A DNA stretch of 64,000 bases from Hemileia vastatrix (lineage: Eukaryota > Basidiomycota > Pucciniomycetes > Pucciniales > Zaghouaniaceae), in assembly GCA_030280995.1 (NCBI GenBank), contig JASXTE010000013.1:13419501-13483500 (forward strand), written 5' to 3'. Shown here piece by piece: positions 1 to 11,102 of the stretch. Position 1 is the first letter of the stretch. Each line of letters opens with the position of its first letter. The notes under the pieces are model-generated. The model saw only the letters and a list, made by a program, of their open reading frames with translations, made no database searches and was not told where the DNA came from. A program made the position numbers and the translations under genes.

Positions 1-3000
1 TCAATTTTTTCACTTAGAAATACTGAAAACAGATTGTATTACTTGTTTTGATTTGTTTTTCCCATAGTTATTAGATCACATGGTTGTTTAGTTACTTATT
101 AATCTATAGAAACTAATTTGGGGAATTTGGGATGGGAATTTTACAGTCTTAATTGGGATACTTGTTATTTTTCGTATATTTATCTCTTAGTTACTATGTT
201 ACAAATGTCTACTGTTATCTTTTTGTTTTACTTCATTACTCTTTTGTATATAGTCATTTGTAGCGCTTCAGGGACCATTGCCTATAAAAAAGCCTTGGAT
301 AATCCCCTGTAGAGGCATCACTTACTATATACTCAACAATTTAACATATTTTATTATAACCATTTGATTATTATTTTTATTAGTATTACAAATCTAATTT
401 AAATTTTATATAACAAATTAAAGGTTGCAATAAGTCTGATAGTAATTACAGTGCTTGCCGTGCAGAACCCTTACTTGAAATAATAATATTATTAATAAAA
501 CCTCATCTTTTGTCACCTCTCAAGATACTCGTCGTTGGTTCCCTTTTAAATAAATTAAATAATATCTTACCTCTTTTTTTCTTTTTATCTTCTCCTTGTC
601 CTCCTCCTTTTCTCCCTTTTTCCTCTTCCCTCTTCTAGACAACTGACCAACAATAAGTGTAAGTAAATTGTAAATATGTAAGTGATGCAGCTGAAAGGGG
701 TTTCCAAGGCTCTTATATAGCCAAGGGGTCCTCTGAAGCGCCACAAAAGTAAATACAATAATTTATGAGTAAATGTAAGGGGTGAGAAATAAAAAATGTA
801 CTAATTTGTTAAAATGCAGTAGTCAATATTTCACCAGTATTAATTCCCCCTGGATATTACACATAAATAAGTACAAGACATATAAAAAATAACTAATGTA
901 ATTTAAAATAAGTATTATGCAGTACTATTTTAAAGTGGAATGTAATTTATTACTATTTTAATTCATACAATTAATATAAGTAATTATTTTAGATTAAAAT
1001 ATGAGAATGTAATTAGTTTAAATGTTTTAATAAATTTACTTACATAATTTTGAGCCACAGAAGCGCCCAAAAATCAGGAATAATAATGTATAAATTGTTA
1101 TAAGGGTCTAATAATTAATTAATATTATTATAAGTCAACATTTTGCCTTATAAGTAAAATATAATATTATAATTAATTAATTATTATTTTATAATTATTT
1201 AAATACATAAAAATGTGCCCAGTTTTTATAGAATATAATAAAATTTATGTTTATTTTAATATTATATAATTAATAACATAATAAAATAAATATAACCCTT
1301 ATTTTAATTTTATTTAATAAGGTAATTTGTACTTAATTTTATCATGCAATAAAATAAAAATTTATATACATAAAAAGCATAAATTTTTTCCCTCTTTCAG
1401 GTCCAATGACTTAACATAAGTTTTACTGGGCTCCTGGTACAGCCTGGCTGACATGAATAGAAAAAATATTTTAATTCTATGGTTCTGAAAAATAAATTAA
1501 GTGAAATTTTTTAGGTAAACTTTTTTAGTCTTTAGAATAAAAGTTTTGATAGGAGTGATTCACAACTGAACACTTACACACAATTCTAAAATTAAATATA
1601 TGAGTTCAGGATCTATCAATGATTTATTGGAATAATGATATTCATGCTGATTGGTAGATCTTATATGATGTTTCTATTCATTTTCTAAGTGTATGAAAAA
1701 CAATCCCTTTGATATTTTATTTAAATAGAAGAATTTATAAATCTTCTTGAAATTGGCCTTATCAAAAAGTAATACTGGAATGAGTGTATTTTTATAAAAA
1801 TTAATTTAAATAGAATTATTTCAAATCTTCATTATATATTTAAAACAGAAAATAATTATTAAAATTTGACTTTTTATAGAAATATATATTGATTTAAAAG
1901 ATATTTACTTAATTTTTTAACAAAATCGCGCATTTATCATGTGAGGCTTCCCTCCAGCTTACAAATATAAGTCTAAAAAATTAATATGATGCTCTGAAGA
2001 CTTTATATGATGTGTACCTAAAGTAAATAAAAAAAAATTTCTTTGAAGTACTTCAAATCGAAGCAAAAAATTTGATACCCTTTTTATATAATATAGTTGT
2101 ATGAAATTATTTTTAAGTTATTTTCTTAATCTGCCATATGGAAAGAACTCTTATCATAATAATATATTATCAACTTAAAACTATTTTTAATATTATATTT
2201 TATTAAAATGATTCTTAATTTGTACTTATTTTTACAACTTCAAAGTAATTAATAAAAATATATTGATATAAAAATATAATTATTTTTATTTTTAAAAATA
2301 CTTAATAGAACTTTAAAAAAGTATAAATTATTTCATGGATTAACTTAGCTTGAACCAAACTTTGAAACAGGATTGAATTGAGAGTTTAATCTAAGTTCCA
2401 CTAAAACATGATAAATATTTTTTGATAACATATATAGTCATTGCAATGAATAAAACTTGTAAAAGAAAGGATTCAAAATTTTTTTTCTGTTACTGAATAG
2501 ATTATTTTAAATATATTGAGGCAGATAAATTATTAAAGTTTCTTAAATTTGCAGTTATGAAACTCGATTATCCAGTTATATATACTAATCACAACTCAAG
2601 AAATAAAGCTAAATGGTTATATATGTAGATAGATCCTTTCTTCAAACTTTACTTGAATTATTTAATTTAGTTCAATGATATTTTTAATCTAACCAACATA
2701 TTTTACTATTGCATTTAATAATCAACACAATAAACTCATAAAATACACAAGTTTAATTGTCTAAAATTTCTTTTAATTTTTTGTTTTAGTTGTCAAATAT
2801 TTGCTACAATTTTACTGTTATATTAATTATTTATATCATGTATACTTATCAGAAGCATACTGTAAATTCTTGTGTAAAAAAGAAAAATAGTATATCATTA
2901 CCAATTATTTTATTATATTACTTTCTTAGTATTAAAGTGCTTGTAAATAAAAAATATTAAATAAAGATGTATAAACTATAGGTTTAAGTTCAAAAATATG

Positions 3001-3040
3001 AATAAAAGATATTTATCAATAAATTTTCATATTGGAAGAA
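1..3040. other. AT-rich decayed sequence, no gene seen
   Basis: Very AT-rich and dense in stops on both strands. The only open frames are short and hydrophobic (118-312 plus, 520-744 minus) and match no family I know. The one structured item is the inverted pair at 258-745. From about 760 to 3040 I see nothing beyond A/T runs. It is probably old transposon or intergenic sequence eroded by mutation. Confidence 0.5.
258..745. repeat. Inverted pair of ~80-bp promoter-like segments
   Basis: 258-340 on plus and 745-671 on minus are diverged copies of one segment. Both begin TGTRGCGCTTCAG, continue through a TATA-like stretch (CCTATAAAAAAGCC or GGCTATATAAGAGCC), share a CCTTGGAWAA-CCCCT core and end with GCATCACTTAC. 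The copies face each other across about 330 bp that includes a pyrimidine-rich tract (560-640). They look like promoter ends of two LTRs or of a fold-back element. No full LTR boundary is visible, so the class is uncertain. Confidence 0.5.
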
Positions 3041-3850
3041 TAGAGCTGTAGATTGAGGATGTGGACTCTGATGTTTGCCCAAAGAATAGAGTAGAATCTT
3101 TATTTTTTGATACTTCAATTGACAACCTCACAATCTCTCCACACAACTTTTTCTACCTTTTCATTTCTTTTAATTCTATTACCACCCCCCACCCTTTTAT
3201 TGCCCTCCTGATACATTAGCTACACCCTCTAAGCTTCAATATCCAAGTTTTAGCCTTCCTCACTATCCCCCTGCACTCTATTTCAACTTTAAACACAACT
3301 CTACCCCTTTTGCTACCATCCTCATCCCTCACCACTTCTTTCTTGCCTCTCCCTACCCTACTCCACCCCTTTAACCTTACCCTATCTATTTTTGCCTCAA
3401 CTCTACCCCACTTCTTTTATAACTAATTAAAGTGCTTTTTCTTTCAATTTGAATTTTTTCACTCCTCACCCCAGACATTTTCCACCTCACACCAATACAC
3501 CCTTTCAATTTTCATCCAGCCCCTATTTCTTTCTGAATCACCCCCTTTTCTGCCTATAGAGTAAAAGGGGTTTGAAGGGGAGAAAAAGGAGTGATATCAA
3601 GAAATTTGGGGAGGAAAATGGTGAATAGGAAAATAAATAGGGTGTTAATTGGTGCAAAATAAGTGAGGAGGGGTGTAATGGAATTATTAGGGGTGGAGAA
3701 GGGGGAATAAGGGTTTGCGATGGGACATTTCTTGGTAGACGTAAATAAAATGTAAGAGGGAAAAACTTTACCTGGGAGAAGAATGAAATTTGAAGTTTGA
3801 GGGAGGAAATTATTTTTAAAAAAAATTTTAAAATATTGTAAGAACAAAAA
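3041..3850. other. Block with a strand-composition switch, unclassified
   Basis: From about 3120 to 3545 the plus strand is strongly pyrimidine-rich, with repeats of CTCTACCCC and CACCCC type. From about 3550 to 3810 it becomes purine-rich with GGGG runs. The reverse complement of the second half resembles the first in composition, but I could not align the two as a clean inverted repeat. The minus-strand frame at 3554-3847 is Pro/Phe-rich low-complexity translation and not a credible gene. 3851-4394 is AT-rich with nothing recognisable. Confidence 0.35.
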
Positions 3851-4453
3851 TTTTATAATATATGTTGGGATATCAAAATCATATTGTTATGAAACATCCC
3901 AATAAAAACTCAAAAATGTTTTTTAATATTTATTAAACATATATTTTGTTCTCATAAAAATTGGATTTTTTATTCTTTTGAGATAATGAAGATCATGATA
4001 AGTTATATTTCTAATAGAATCGGGCCCAGTTCCTGTTTCAACTTATATAACTATGGAATGTAAATCAATCTTACAAATTGTTCTATTGACTAAATTCAAT
4101 GTTAAATTTTTGTAAAGAGTGTTTTAACTTCAATAAATAATTTGAAAATGGATCAATAAATAATAATATTGATTTATATAATGAGAAAAGGTGTTTTTTT
4201 CTCAATTTGTTACTGATAAAAATTTAATGAAATATATTAATTCAATAAATATTTCTTAATTAATAATTTCTTAGAATATTGGATGTTTTTGTCTATATAT
4301 TCTTATGGTGAATACCCTATAAATTTTTGTGAAATCTCTTATAATTCAAAGTATCTGAGAATTTCATTAGATTCAAAAAATGAAAAAATTTACAATTTTT
4401 CAAAATCTTATGAAGCTACAAGGCTAGATTGATATTAGTAATGCCCTTTCATA

Positions 4454-4714
4454 AACTATTTAATATAGGGGGTGGACTCACTAGCAAGTCCCCAACTTGA
4501 ACTCAGTTGGAAGTCAGATGGAACTCAGACTGAACTCATATTAAACCCATACTGAACTCTATTTGAGCACCCACCTAAAACTGTTCTTCTGAGTGGTGTT
4601 CATCCCTGATTGTGTAGTTCCTTTGTTAATAGCTCAATGTGTTTTCAATCTGTGGTGAGCTTGGGTCCAAGGTTTCAGACTTTCTAGCAAGTCGGCCCCC
4701 CATATTTTATGTTG
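4454..4714 (+). mobile_element. CACTA-type MITE, copy A
   Basis: A 261-bp element with terminal inverted repeats. Its first base has drifted, so it starts AACTATT rather than CACTATG. Just inside each end is the short palindrome around CTAGCAAGTC. It is flanked by a 3-bp duplication ATA (4451-4453, 4715-4717). Removing the element restores a sequence collinear with E1 gag near 31760-31790. No coding capacity. It faces copy B across about 42 bp, giving a near-palindromic pair over 4454-5017. Confidence 0.85.
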
Positions 4715-5658
4715 ATAGAAGCAAAAGAAGCATCTGACAAGGAGAAGGGTATCAGTCACTGCACAATATGGGTGGCAGACTTGCTAGCAAGTCTGCAACC
4801 TTGGACCCAAACTCACCACAGATTAAACACACATTGAGCTATTGACAAAAGAAACATACAATCATGGATGAACACCACTCAGCACAACAGTTTTAGGTGG
4901 GTGTTCAAATAGTGTTCAGTATGGGTTTAATATGAGTTAAGTCTGAGTTCAATCTGAGTTCCATCCGAGTTCATGTTGGGGACTTTCTAGCAAGTCCACC
5001 CCCTATATTTCATAGTGAGTTGAAGAAGTGGAGTATATATTTGAAAGTTTTGAAAAGTTTTGAGAGGAAGCAGAAACTCATTTTTCTTCTCCTTTAGGGT
5101 ATTTAATGGTGTTGTTAAATGATAAAGAGGAGAAGGCCTGGTGGATTCTGGGTGACAAATTAATTTAATTTCTTTAGAGCAAGAAACTATTATACACTTA
5201 CCAATTAAAACTGGTACTAGTGGTTATTTAAGAGGCATAGGTGGTAATTCTACTGAGCTTATGGTACAAAAGAGCATGTCAAGTTATGTATTGGTGTATC
5301 TGTTGGAAGAGTGCCCTTTTTGTGGCCAGAGGATCAGTAAAAAATGTTCTTGGTAGGCCCTTTGTGATGGATTTTGAAGAAAGAATAGGTTGCCAGAGTT
5401 ATATGGGAATGTTTTTATAGATTACTGGTGACAATATGAGAAGGCTTCATTTGTGATTGGCACCTCCAGGAGACTATAGCTGGGAAAAAACACCTGGTCT
5501 TACAACAATTTGTCAGTGTTGTTCTTGCTTAAAGAAGGGGCAAATAAAAAGGCCAGCTTCTGGTGAATTAATTGAAAAAGATAAGTATGAGTAGCCTCAT
5601 TTTTTTTGGTAGTAAGGGCTGATTGTTCTAATGTTTCAATCTCTCCTAAAGAAGAGAT
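4715..5658 (+). pseudogene. E6 gag C-terminus and aspartic protease remnant
   Basis: Outside MITE B, the sequence aligns with the last ~220 codons of E1 Gag-PR. The protease active-site region reads roughly 'WWILGDKLI', where E1 has VDSGSQINLI, so the catalytic DSG is lost. The following G-T-G...G-I-G-G segment, the L-G-[RG]-P-F-[LV]-M-D-F-E segment and a C-x-C-C-x-C cluster near 5515-5530 are still recognisable. The T-run and TAG of the gag end lie near 5600, where the run is longer than in E1. Several stops interrupt the frame. E3 is inserted just downstream at 5664. Confidence 0.75.
4757..5017 (-). mobile_element. CACTA-type MITE, copy B
   Basis: A 261-bp copy in the opposite orientation to A, starting CACTGCACAATATGGG and ending TATATTTCATAGTG. 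The target duplication is AGT (4754-4756, 5018-5020). The flanks join into a sequence collinear with E1 gag at about 31790-31825. The 261-bp length, CACT ends and 3-bp duplication fit the CACTA (EnSpm) superfamily. It carries no transposase, so mobility would need one supplied from elsewhere. Confidence 0.88.
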
Positions 5659-5663
5659 TAAGG

Positions 5664-6837
5664 TTTAGAAAATCCTATAGTACTAGCTATAGGCCTTGAC
5701 AAAGGGGGTTGGAGAAAACCCAGAGAGAAAATCCCTGTCCCTTAAAAAAATACAAGTGAGATTTACTTCCTAGTTAAATTGAGTCATGTTTCATAAAGCT
5801 TCTTTCCAAAACATTTGACTTCTTGATGAGCCAAGAAAGTAGTTCCCAGAAAGAATACCAGACCAAAGAAGTGAAATTTAGACCAATGGCCACACCAGGG
5901 AAGGCAATAATACTTACTGTAGGTTACAAATCCACACCAGAGACATCAAAAATACTTGATATAGATTACAAGACTATACTAGAGAAACAGTGACAAGAGT
6001 TGAGGTCAAGTAAGAACTAAACTTTTCACAACCCAGCCAAACAACACAAAATGTGAAGCCAGAGCTCCAGATATCCCAGATGGTAGATGGTCTCTTCTAA
6101 ATTACTTAAACTATCCCACACACAGACCCCCTAACCAGATCCCCAGCTTTATCCAGCTCTCCCAGCTATCTACATGCATAAAATAGTCTTTAGAGACTTT
6201 CCTGCTTGCAGGAAGACAGGACACCTGTCTTAGGCAAGGCCGCATTGAGGCAGACGGGCCGCCCATAGGCAGGAATCAGCTTCTAGGCCTGAAAACGCCC
6301 AAGAACAATCAAAAAACCTCTAAAGCCACAAAACAAAACAACTCACTACGCAATATAGGGGGTGAACTTGCTAGAAAGGCCTCAACTTGAACTCAGATGG
6401 AACCCAGATGGAACTTAGACTGAAATCATATTAAAACCATACTGAACTCTACTTGAACACCCACCTAAAACTGTTCTGCTGAGTGGTGTTCATCCCTGAT
6501 TGTATGGCTCCTTTATCAATAGCTCAATGTGTGTTCAATCTGTAGTGAGTTTGGGTCCAAGGTTGTGGACTCGCTAGCAAGTCCGCCCCCCATATTGTGT
6601 GGTGACTACTCATAGAAAAAATCTAATCACACATAACACACACCAAAATGATGAGAAAAGAAACGACAATAATCTGAGACATAATAAGTGACCCTAACTT
6701 AAGCCTACAAAAATACAACTAAACAACTAAATAATAACAAAACACCAATACTAAGCACCATTACCCCAACAAAACCCTACATACTAAATAACCCCAAATA
6801 CACATTCCAAATACCTATGCATCTTTGGAACACCACA
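5664..6837 (-). repeat. E3 3' LTR (left), interrupted by MITE C
   Basis: On minus it starts TGTGGTGTTCC and ends near TTTTCTAAA, where the right LTR ends ATCTACA. Without MITE C and its 3-bp duplication it is about 910 bp, against 895 bp for the right LTR. The two align along their length with many substitutions, so the insertion is old. On plus the copy begins near AATCCTATAGTACTAGC, a string also found at 11110 and 26983. Confidence 0.85.
6344..6604 (+). mobile_element. CACTA-type MITE, copy C (with paralogous empty site)
   Basis: A 261-bp copy starting CACTACGCAATATAGGGGG and ending CCCCCCATATTGTGTGGTG. The target duplication is ACT (6341-6343, 6605-6607). It sits in the left LTR of E3. 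The right LTR of the same element near 11765 reads AAACAACTATTCATAG without the insertion, so the two LTRs give the filled and empty site side by side. This fixes the ends and the 3-bp duplication directly. Confidence 0.93.
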
Positions 6838-6847
6838 TCCTCCCTCA
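6838..6847 (-). other. E3 polypurine tract
   Basis: Read on minus, GAGGGAGGA directly precedes the TGTGGTG start of the 3' LTR. E1 has GGAGGGAGGA before TGTGGTA. This is the expected plus-strand DNA primer site for reverse transcription and confirms the minus orientation of E3. Confidence 0.8.
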
Positions 6848-6884
6848 AATTAAGAATTTACTCATTCTTCATCCTCTAACCACC

Positions 6885-7178
6885 ATGTTCACACACCTCT
6901 CTAAAAAAGCCTTTGAACTTAGCCCTTTCCAATACTGCATTGACAAAAATCTCATCCATTCAATGAATGGACCACTAAACATCTACAGAGCCTCTTGTGA
7001 TGCTTTCCATTCCAGGAATAAAAAATTAAATAGACCTGGCTCACTATCATCTTCTTCAGCTTCCTCCTCTGCTCAGCCTAGTCCATCCTCTTCTACCAAG
7101 AGGTCCAGACCTTCTATCATCATTCCAAAAATAATCAACAGACTCCATTCCTACAAAATAAAGACTGTAACTCCTTAA
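6885..7178 (+). CDS. Antisense ORF next to the E3 3' LTR, unknown function
   Basis: A 97-residue plus-strand frame starting at ATG 6885, antisense to E3 and about 50 bp inside its 3' LTR. This is the slot where E2, E4 and E6 carry antisense Zn2Cys6-type genes. The N-terminal half is mixed; the C-terminal half is a Ser-rich run followed by a basic T-K-R-S-R-P stretch. It has only two cysteines and no zinc-cluster spacing. It could be a diverged remnant of the antisense accessory gene or a chance frame. No splice sites were identified. Confidence 0.3.
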   Translation: MFTHLSKKAFELSPFQYCIDKNLIHSMNGPLNIYRASCDAFHSRNKKLNRPGSLSSSSASSSAQPSPSSSTKRSRPSIIIPKIINRLHSYKIKTVTP

Positions 7179-9334
7179 GCCTCTTATCCCTCTTATAACC
7201 CTGGGTCCCCAAAAAGTGAGATTCCTTTTCTCTCCACTAAACTAGACTGACCATTTTCTCAGCCTCCTTTCCACCAGTTATTGATGATGATGACAATGTA
7301 GGAACCATTGAAACACCACTGCCAAACTCAATTCTTCTTTCCAGAGAAAAATTTCAACATCATACCCAACTTCCAATCAACTCCTGCCAAGAAACAACAG
7401 GACATTTATAAGAGAAGGAACCTCATTAAACAGTTCAAGGCCAATTCAGAACATTTTTCCTCCTCCCTTGATACCCTTCTGTAATTACACTAGATCTTGA
7501 TTTTGACTTAGAAAAGAAAATATTATCACATCCTCTAAAGGATGTCACCACCAAACTACATTAAGTTTAAAGTCTTGGGGTATTATCCTCATTTTAAGTC
7601 TTTGATGACTCAAAAATCCTCAGTTTATAGTCTTGGGGGACTCAAAACCCTCAGTTTGTATTCTTGGGGGACTCAAAACCTATATAATAAACTGAGAACA
7701 GACAAAGAGGAAAAACTAAAATTCTGGGGTAATTGTGAATAGAGCTGCCAGCCCATCAATTACCCTCAAACTTGCCTTTGTTAAATTCAGAGGCCCCCCG
7801 TGTAGATACCCTCTTCCAATCTTCAAAACCAACACCAAAACAACACGCATCTCTCAGTTTATAGTCTTGGGAGACTGTATAACCAGTTTTCAGTTTAAAG
7901 TCTTGATGGACTGATGCATATTTCAGTTTAAAGTCTTGATGGACTAATGCATATTTCAGTTCTAAGTCTTGATGGACTATCCAAAGAAAATTTTTGAATA
8001 TATAACCCATATAATCCAAACCCAAAAACCATCAAAGCCAAAACATTTAAACCTTCCCTGAAGAACCTGAACAACCTGATGATATAAACCATTGGATCCA
8101 AACCAAAAATTATCAAGTCTAAAATTTTAAACCTCCTTTAAAAAATAAAATAAAATAGTATCCCCCAGTTGATTGATGAGCTGATCCCCAGATACCTTAC
8201 CCACATCCAAGTGCACCTTGATGTGGTCACACCTAAAAAAAATTATATTTATTTTGAGACCTCCTCTTCTATAAAAAACATTGCCAGAGCCCTATCTTGA
8301 GCCTTTGAACCAACATAGCCTCCATAAAAAATTAAAAGAGAAAAAGAGAAAAAAGAAAATAATCTTGAATCTACTTTTTCAGCAAACACCCTAAAACCAC
8401 ATAAAAGAGCCAGATCCAGGTCCACAGAGAATATCACTGGGTGGGCTCCCTCCAATAAGTAAAAATGATGGGAGACCACCAGTGATCCACAATCAATCCA
8501 AAAGCACCAAAAGACATCCAAAGCCAAGGAGCCAGTCCAGTCCAGTTTTAGGTCATAGAGGACTAAAAACTTGTATCATGAACACAGAACTAGAATTCAA
8601 CCATATAAAACCAATAATTTGAAACAGACTTTCTGGGGCAACTGTTGCACAGAGAATCTAGCTCATCATTTACCCCTACACTTTTCAAAATTAAATCTAG
8701 AAGCCCCTCCCATGGGTACCTTCTAACAAGAAACATACATCCACACATAATTCAACTGATCAACACAAAACACCAGAATAAGACCATCACTTGAAGACCA
8801 AAGAATTCCAGTTTAAAGTCATAAAGGACAAAAACCTGAAAATAGAAACCAATTCTAGGTTTCAACCAAATTAAGAGAAGGGTTTTGAAAAATAAAATCT
8901 GGGGTAACTCTTGATAGAGCAGCCAGCTCATCAGTTACCCCCACACTTGCCAATTCAAAATCTAGAAGCCCCCCCTGGGTACTTTCTAACAAGCAAATTC
9001 CAACTCAAATCTTCTTCCATAAAAAAATCCATTAAAATTCTTGGAATTTCAGTTTAACCTCATGCTGGAGGTTATATAAAACCAATGATCATCATTTTTA
9101 TCTTAATTTTATTTAAAATAAAATATCCATCTTCATTTGGAATTTTTCTTTTCTTCCATCTTCATTATACTAAGATTTATATATATATAGAGAGAGTGAG
9201 TGAGTGAGTGAGAGACTTGAACAAGAGAGACTTATAAGAATTAGAAAAAATATAAGAAATCCTGACCAAAAACATAGAGACAAAATTAAACAAAACCAAA
9301 ACAAATTAAGTAGTTAATCCTCATTTCGGAGGAG
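7179..9334 (-). other. E3 post-pol-type region with mini-hairpins and large hairpins
   Basis: Non-coding. On minus it holds repeats of the TTTAAACTGG mini-hairpin (near 7623, 7653, 7855, 7889, 7923, 7957, 8540 and 8809), three copies of the TGGGGTAATTG hairpin (7721-7766, 8634-8680, 8889-8934), the CACTGGTGG/CCACCCAGTG hairpin (8424-8490) and the CCACATCAAG hairpin (8201-8228). A GT-type microsatellite (GAGT repeats) lies near 9195-9212. The short open frames here overlap these repeats and are not credible genes. Confidence 0.7.
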
Positions 9335-10290
9335 TCAGATTCTTGAAATCTCTAGGGTGAAACAAATAAGTTTTCCCCTAGGGCCTGAAACCCCTAAACC
9401 CCTCTTCAAATTCTGATATCCCAACATCAGACCTCCAAAAAAATCTTCCATCCTTCTCCATACACTGACTTTACCACCAATTTCAATCCCAGCTTCCAGA
9501 AACTCTGCATCCTTGGATATTGAAGGAGCAGTCACCACATTTTTAATTTCTCTACAATGAGAATCTAAAATGACCTCCTCCATGTAAGGGATACTCAAAT
9601 TATCAATATTTTTCCCCTTCAAACTACAAAAACTATCTCCATTTGAGTGAAGAAGCTGAGAATCCACTGACTTTAACTCCAAATCATCCATCACAAAATT
9701 TTTCTGAAATTTCAAAAATTCCTCCAAAATAGGACCCAGAACACTCAAAGAATCATATTACCCAAAGAAACCATATCCTGATTATGAGGGAACCAGATTG
9801 GTATTATATTTCTTCAACAGACATACATCCACAACATCAAAGTAAAAATCCTCCTCCAAGCAGACATCTTCTGATTTTGAAGGAAAACTCTGATAATAAT
9901 CTTCCTCCATCAGAAATAGATCCATGATACAATCTTGATGCCCATCACAAAATCTAACAGACAAATTTTCCTCCAAACAGGAATTATCCACCACAGATTC
10001 TTTCTCAACATTCTAAAACACCTGATCATCATCAGCCATGTTTGCTCCCCCCACATAATCAATCCAACGTTTAGGAAATACACTGATCCTCTAGTTCATA
10101 CATCTGCAAAACATCCAGTGAAGCACATTCCTGTGATCCCATGGTATCCTCTGGAAAAGAAAAAACATTTTCACAAACATCATCAGAATTACCATCTTCT
10201 ACAATTAATGGCTTCAACACCTCCCAAGAAGCTGAATTTTCTACCACAGTCTTCTGAACCTCTCAATGCAACAGAATTTCTTCTCTAGAC
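9335..10290 (-). pseudogene. Unrecognised acidic coding-like stretch in E3, in place of pol
   Basis: Minus-strand frames at 9782-9994 and 9335-9748, plus an open stretch to about 10290, have protein-like composition rich in Asp/Glu (such as E-E-D-Y-Y and S-E-D-V-C-L-E-E-D). Single stops separate them. They lie between the gag remnant and a CTCC...GAGG-ATTAACTAC motif that in E1 comes right after the pol stop, so they occupy the position of pol. No protease, RT, RNase H or integrase motif is visible. It may be a captured host fragment, a diverged late-gag region or a lineage-specific protein. Confidence 0.4.
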
Positions 10291-10389
10291 CCCACATCCT
10301 TATACTTTATACCATGCAAATATCCCAAAAAAACCTCCTTTAAAACAGCCATAGCAGAAATCTTATTTTCCCATTTGAAAGGTATTTCA

Positions 10390-10905
10390 TCAAATCAGCC
10401 TTGAAAAAGATATCCAGAACCTCCACCTTAACATCCCTACCCATGGCACTCCAAAATACATACTTGGCCCCATCTTCATGTGGTAATAGATCATTATATA
10501 CCAGATAATCCAGAGCCTCCCCGAATTCCTACATAAATTCCCATTCCGGGAAGGAGAAGTTACACCACCTTCCCATTCCCCTTTCCTAGCAATCCCATGA
10601 AGATCCACCATTGAGAAAGTAGTGGGCCACCTTTTAAACATCTCTATCTTCAACTTCCCCTAATCCTGACTCCTATATCCTACCATACCTGCAACTTCCC
10701 TCTCCAATTCCCTATTAACAATGAAAAGATTACTTGCCTAACCATATCCAACAGTGAGGACCCATCAATATCAGCAGCCAGCATAAAGCTAGCCAAAAAC
10801 CCCTTTGCATCCTCCCCTAAAAACCTTGACCCATCCCAGGACTATATCCTAACCATCCTAGAAATTCCCAATACACTCTCCGATATCCACCAAAAATATC
10901 CAATG
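10390..10905 (-). pseudogene. E3 Gag capsid-region remnant
   Basis: Read on minus with frame changes, this aligns with the N-terminal third of E1 Gag. S-W-D-G is followed by a G-E-[DE] step, A-A-D-I-D-G-S-S-L-L-D-M-V-R-Q-V matches A-A-V-D-G-A-S-H-V-D-M-V-K-Q-V of E1, and R-E-L-E-R-E-V-A matches R-E-V-E-K-E-V-I-A. Frameshifts and stops (for example near 10680) prevent expression. The zinc knuckle of E1 Gag is not found. The leader from 10906 to the PBS at 11098 has no clear start codon context. Confidence 0.65.
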
Positions 10906-11080
10906 TCCCCCCAATAGCCTTAGAGACCTAGGAGGGACCAAATCCAACAGAAGAGAAGACCCCTGTACCAACCACAAAGAGATATAGCACCAAAATTCAA
11001 AATCCACCAAGTTCCAAACAAAAACCGCCAGCAAAAGGCCAACCAAATAAAACAACAACTCCAAAGAAATAGCATGTCCC

Positions 11081-11098
11081 ACCCCACATTGGGCACCA
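11081..11098 (-). other. E3 primer-binding site (tRNA-Lys type, mutated)
   Basis: On minus the 18 bases TGGTGCCCAATGTGGGGT lie 4 bases inside the right LTR. The E1 site is TGGCACCCAACGTGGGGT. Two of the differences are C-to-T changes. The E1 form is complementary to the 3' end of tRNA-Lys(CTT). This fixes the right LTR as the 5' LTR of E3. Confidence 0.8.
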
Positions 11099-11102
11099 GA
11101 AA

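Noticed and set aside
3554..3847. 97-residue minus-strand frame
   Set aside because: Pro/Phe-rich translation of a C-rich tract, no similarity recognised, no start context.
7542..8527. Short frames on both strands in E3
   Set aside because: They overlap mini-hairpins and large hairpins that are conserved as nucleotide sequence in all relatives.
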